Source: Streptomyces monashensis (GTDB lineage Bacteria; Actinomycetota; Actinomycetes; Streptomycetales; Streptomycetaceae). Taken from it: DNA of 64,000 nt. The notes under the pieces were generated by a model. That model was given only the letters and a program-made list of their open reading frames with translations, searched no databases and had not been told where the DNA came from. Positions 61,766-64,000 of this stretch are shown here, piece by piece. The DNA is taken from NCBI RefSeq assembly GCF_001866665.1, contig NZ_MLYO01000041.1, forward strand, positions 124,001-188,000, read 5' to 3'. Numbering within the stretch: the stretch's first letter is position 1; each line of letters opens with the position of its first letter. Position numbers and translations under genes: made by a program.

Positions 61766-62017
61766 CGACTCTCGCACCTGCCCCCCTTTCCCTTGCCGTA
61801 CCGCCGACGTGGTGAGTCGCCGTGGCCGCTGCCTCACGTACGCCGGTCCCGGCGGCGCGCGCGTCGCGTCCTGACCGCTCGGGGCCGCGGCGTCGCCGCC
61901 GAGAACGCCGTGATCCCGGCGACGGGCCGCCCGGACCGGCAGGCGCGTGCCGACGAGTGGCGGCACTCGCCGGCTCGCCGAGTCCGGTGCGGGGTGCATC
62001 CCTTCTGCACGCACCAG

Positions 62018-62057
62018 CCCCTTTGCGCTTCGCTGTGACGTGAAGCAGAAGGGGTTT
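62018..62057 (+). terminator. intrinsic terminator with T-tail
   Basis: CCCCTT pairs with AAGGGG and, inside a small internal loop, GCTTC pairs with GAAGC around a 10-base loop; TTT follows. It may end the LacI transcript or a read-through product. Confidence 0.6.
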
Positions 62058-62118
62058 CGCCAGACTATGTCCTATTTAATCCCATACGTAATCAAAGCTC
62101 GGTACGTCATTGTTTAAA

Positions 62119-62277
62119 CCGCTAAGGCGTCGCGTTCGATTCAGGTGACTCAATTCACCTACTACGCGTCTTAGTGGCCTAAGTCGCGCATAAATCCCCC
62201 AATTCCCGGACTCTCGCGCCGCGCCGGGGCGACGGAACAACGACGCGAGTTAGTGAAGTAGGGAATTGTCGATTTAT
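62119..62277 (+). ncRNA. structured RNA leader upstream of LysM gene
   Basis: Domain 1: CCGCTAAGGCG (62119-62129) pairs with CGTCTTAGTGG (62167-62177), 11 bp including two G.T, enclosing hairpin AGGTGA/TCACCT (62143-62160). Domain 2: ATAAATC (62190-62196) with GATTTAT (62271-62277), then CAATTCCC (62200-62207) with GGGAATTG (62261-62268), then CTCGCG (62213-62218) with CGCGAG (62244-62249). The element ends about 115 bp before the LysM start. It may be a regulatory leader; it does not match the c-di-AMP riboswitch I would expect near cell-wall genes. Confidence 0.45.
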
Positions 62278-62392
62278 TCCCGACGGGCTAACAATGTGCG
62301 CGCCGCAGTGCACCGCTGGACGAAATGTGGTGCAGCTTGCCGAGGGGAACCGGCAACTGCGGGTCATGCAAATTCTGGAAGAGGACCGCTCC

Positions 62393-63082
62393 ATGCCCCG
62401 TCATGCCCGCAAGCACCCCTCCTCGGCACGCCGACGTATCGCCGTCACCGTCGGCACCCTCGCCATGGTCTCCGTCGCCGCACTGGGCACGGCCCAGGCC
62501 GCACCCGCCGATTCCGCCGCGGCCACCTACACCGTCCAGCCCGGCGACCACCTGGCGTCCATAGCCCGCGCGCAGCACGTACCCGGCGGCTGGCTCGCCA
62601 TCGCGACGGCCAACCACCTCACCAGCCCCTACGCCCTCCAGCCGGGGCAGGTCCTCACCCTGCCCACCGGATCGACCCCCGCCGCGCAGCCGGCAACCCC
62701 CACGCAGCCGGCAACCGCCACGAAGGCTGCGTCCACCACGACCGCCGGCGGCCAGACGTACACCGACAACCTGGACGGCTGGATCAAGCACTCCCTGGCG
62801 ATCATGGCCCAGAACGGCATCCCCGGCAGCTACAACGGGATCTACCGCAACGTGATGCGGGAATCCTCCGGCAAGCCCAACGCCATCAACCTCTGGGACT
62901 CCAACGCCGCCGCCGGCACGCCCTCCATCGGCCTGCTCCAGGTGATTCAGCCCACCTTCAGCGCTTACCACGTGCCGGGTACGTCGACGAATATCTACGA
63001 CCCCGTCGCCAACATCACCGCCGCGTGCAACTACGCCTTCCACCGGTACGGTTCCATCGACAACGTCAACGGACCCTACTGA
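62393..63082 (+). CDS. secreted LysM-domain lytic transglycosylase
   Basis: Predicted 229-residue exported cell-wall hydrolase. A signal peptide (to about ALGTAQAAPA) is followed by one LysM peptidoglycan-binding domain (YTVQPGDHLASIARAQHVPGG...LQPGQVLTLP, residues about 45-90) and an Ala/Pro/Thr linker. An SLT-like domain with catalytic Glu157 (NVMRESSGKPNAINLWDSNA; GLLQVIQPTFSAYH) ends the protein. ATG 62393 has GGAAGAGGA with 7-base spacing. Probably remodels peptidoglycan at growth or germination; the structured leader upstream may control it. Confidence 0.9.
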   Translation: MPRHARKHPSSARRRIAVTVGTLAMVSVAALGTAQAAPADSAAATYTVQPGDHLASIARAQHVPGGWLAIATANHLTSPYALQPGQVLTLPTGSTPAAQPATPTQPATATKAASTTTAGGQTYTDNLDGWIKHSLAIMAQNGIPGSYNGIYRNVMRESSGKPNAINLWDSNAAAGTPSIGLLQVIQPTFSAYHVPGTSTNIYDPVANITAACNYAFHRYGSIDNVNGPY

Positions 63083-63259
63083 CCGGGAATCACCGCTCCA
63101 GGGCAGTCCTCGAGCTCGCGGTCACGGCGACGCTTGATCGCCGTGGCCGCGAGTTGCACCGGCAAAGAAGGCGGTCAGACCGACGCCAACGACGGGCTCC
63201 GGTGCCGCCTCGTGCGAAAGTCCCGTCCGGCTGTCCTGTGCCTCGGATGTGTTGGACCA

Positions 63260-63370
63260 TCAGCCGAGGTGGTTCGCGCGTCCCTCGTCGTCGAGTTCCG
63301 AGGGACCCTCAGGGATGATGCAGAACTCATTGCCCTCGGGATCCGCCATCACCAGGAACTGCGGTCGGCG
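63260..63370 (-). pseudogene. VOC/glyoxalase-family C-terminal fragment
   Basis: The last 36 residues of a minus-strand frame read FLVMADPEGNEFCIIPEGP, the typical end of a VOC-fold (glyoxalase/bleomycin-resistance-like) protein. Upstream the frame becomes unrelated, so only the tail survives. Confidence 0.6.
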
Positions 63371-63440
63371 TACTGCTCCGGCCTGCGCCCGCCGACGGGA
63401 CGCTCGGCTCCAACCCCGCGGCGGTGGGCCCGCTGTTGGC

Positions 63441-63785
63441 CCCGGGCGGGAGGGCGCCGAGGAGGCGATGGCCGAGCTGCGCGACGTACTGCGCTCCGTC
63501 TCCCCGTCGATCCTCGCCGACCGGGGCCTTGTCGGCGCGGTCTCGGCGGCCGCCGCCCGCTGGGCGATACCCGCCACCGTGGAACTCGGCGAGCTCGGCG
63601 ATGTACCGGCGAAGGTCGAGGTCGCCGTGTACTTCGCCATCACCGAGGCACTCACCAACGCGGCCAAGCACAGCCACGCCGGTTCCGCGTCGGTCATCTT
63701 GACCAGGGTCGGCGGCACGGTCCGCGCGAAGATCTCCGACGACGGCCGAGGCGGGGCGGCCGAGGGCGGCGGCACCGGGGTGCGC
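63441..63785 (+). pseudogene. NarL-type sensor histidine kinase C-terminal fragment
   Basis: About 115 residues (AMAELRDVLRSVSPSILADR...VYFAITEALTNAAKHSHAGS...VRAKISDDGRGGAAEGGGTG) belong to the ATPase domain of a LuxR/NarL-class sensor kinase. The amino half (membrane and dimerisation parts) and the final glycine-box end are missing. It is sandwiched between two other fragments. Confidence 0.65.
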
Positions 63786-63999
63786 GGCACGTCCCGGGCT
63801 TCTCCGGGGTGACCGAGGGCACGTTGCCGGCGGAGGCGGGCGAGGGCTGCTGGGAGTTGCCTGCCCGAGGCGACGTCGTGCCGGTGGTGCCGGTGGGGGA
63901 GGTGTCGGGCTGCGCGGCGGAGGCGTTGGTGCCGAGGGCTGCGGTGACGGCGAAGGCGCAGGCCAGGGTTGCTGCGACGCGGGCCGGGCGGCGCGTCAT
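63694..63999 (-). pseudogene. truncated secreted protein, amino-terminal part only
   Basis: From ATG 63999 a signal peptide (MTRRPARVAATLACAFAVTA...NASAA) leads into a Thr/Ser/Pro-rich segment (PTGTTGTTSP; QQPSPASAGN). Near 63795 the frame enters the antisense of the kinase fragment and becomes arginine-rich nonsense. I infer that the original gene was cut by recombination here. Its ribosome site would lie beyond the window edge. Confidence 0.5.
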
Positions 64000-64000
64000 G

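Larger units (their letters stand above)
61766..62392. other. 627-bp intergenic region with terminator and structured AT-rich leader
   Basis: The left half is ordinary GC-rich sequence ending in the hairpin at 62018-62057. From 62058 the base composition turns sharply AT-rich for this genome and several helices form (see 62119-62277). No protein-coding frame is convincing. Confidence 0.5.

Noticed and set aside
62119..62277. c-di-AMP (ydaO-type) riboswitch before the LysM gene
   Set aside because: Position is suggestive, but the conserved sequence blocks I would expect are not present.

Overview
The window looks like chromosomal DNA of a Streptomyces or close relative. GC content is very high, third codon positions are almost always G or C, GTG starts are common, and there are many secreted hydrolases and sugar ABC systems without their own ATPase. 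An AfsR-type regulator and a single TTA (bldA-type) codon fit the same picture. No rRNA operon, canonical tRNA, CRISPR array, insertion sequence or antibiotic cluster was seen. The layout is that of an accessory, chromosome-arm-like region with several decaying genes.

Left part (1-24 kb): an MHS-type symporter, an MFS remnant and a nitroreductase come first. They are followed by a translationally coupled secreted pair, a PI-specific phospholipase C and a GH92 alpha-mannosidase with a ricin lectin domain. A secreted M14 carboxypeptidase and two broken genes (AsnC/Lrp regulator, pectate-lyase-like) follow. Then come a Ser/Thr kinase, a GntP permease divergent from a CitA/CitB-type two-component system, and a YceI protein. 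A hydroxyquinol pathway (FAD phenol/resorcinol hydroxylase, hydroxyquinol 1,2-dioxygenase, maleylacetate reductase) sits beside a divergent Fis-type activator. A 27-bp sequence centred on TGTCTC-N5-GAGACA occurs both in that divergent promoter and upstream of the YceI gene, suggesting one regulon.

Centre (23.4-45 kb): a conserved-looking hypothetical gene is followed by a non-coding RNA whose sequence folds into a circularly permuted tRNA cloverleaf (T-arm, closed acceptor stem, D-arm, joining stem). This is the architecture of bacterial Y RNAs (YrlA) and is the most interesting element of the window. After it come a truncated anti-sigma ATPase, an F420/NADP-reductase-like protein with a TTA codon, HutD, a Tat-exported FAD oxidoreductase, an LRR protein and a secreted lipase with an upstream 19-bp palindrome. 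A DrrAB-type ABC exporter convergent with an AfsR-like regulator, small secreted proteins, a class A penicillin-binding protein and a permease under a CsoR-type operator complete this part.

Right part (45-64 kb): two carbohydrate-uptake loci. The first runs from a DeoR/LacI hybrid regulator through binding protein, two permeases, a 2-hydroxyacid dehydrogenase and a DUF2264 protein, with the last four genes overlapping by 4 bases. The second, on the minus strand, encodes a GH127 beta-L-arabinofuranosidase, binding protein, two permeases and a secreted clan GH-A glycosidase with a ricin-like domain. It is controlled by a divergent LacI regulator with a consensus operator. A small sigma factor lies between the two loci. 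The end holds a strongly structured AT-rich leader before a LysM/lytic transglycosylase gene, and a junction of three gene fragments.
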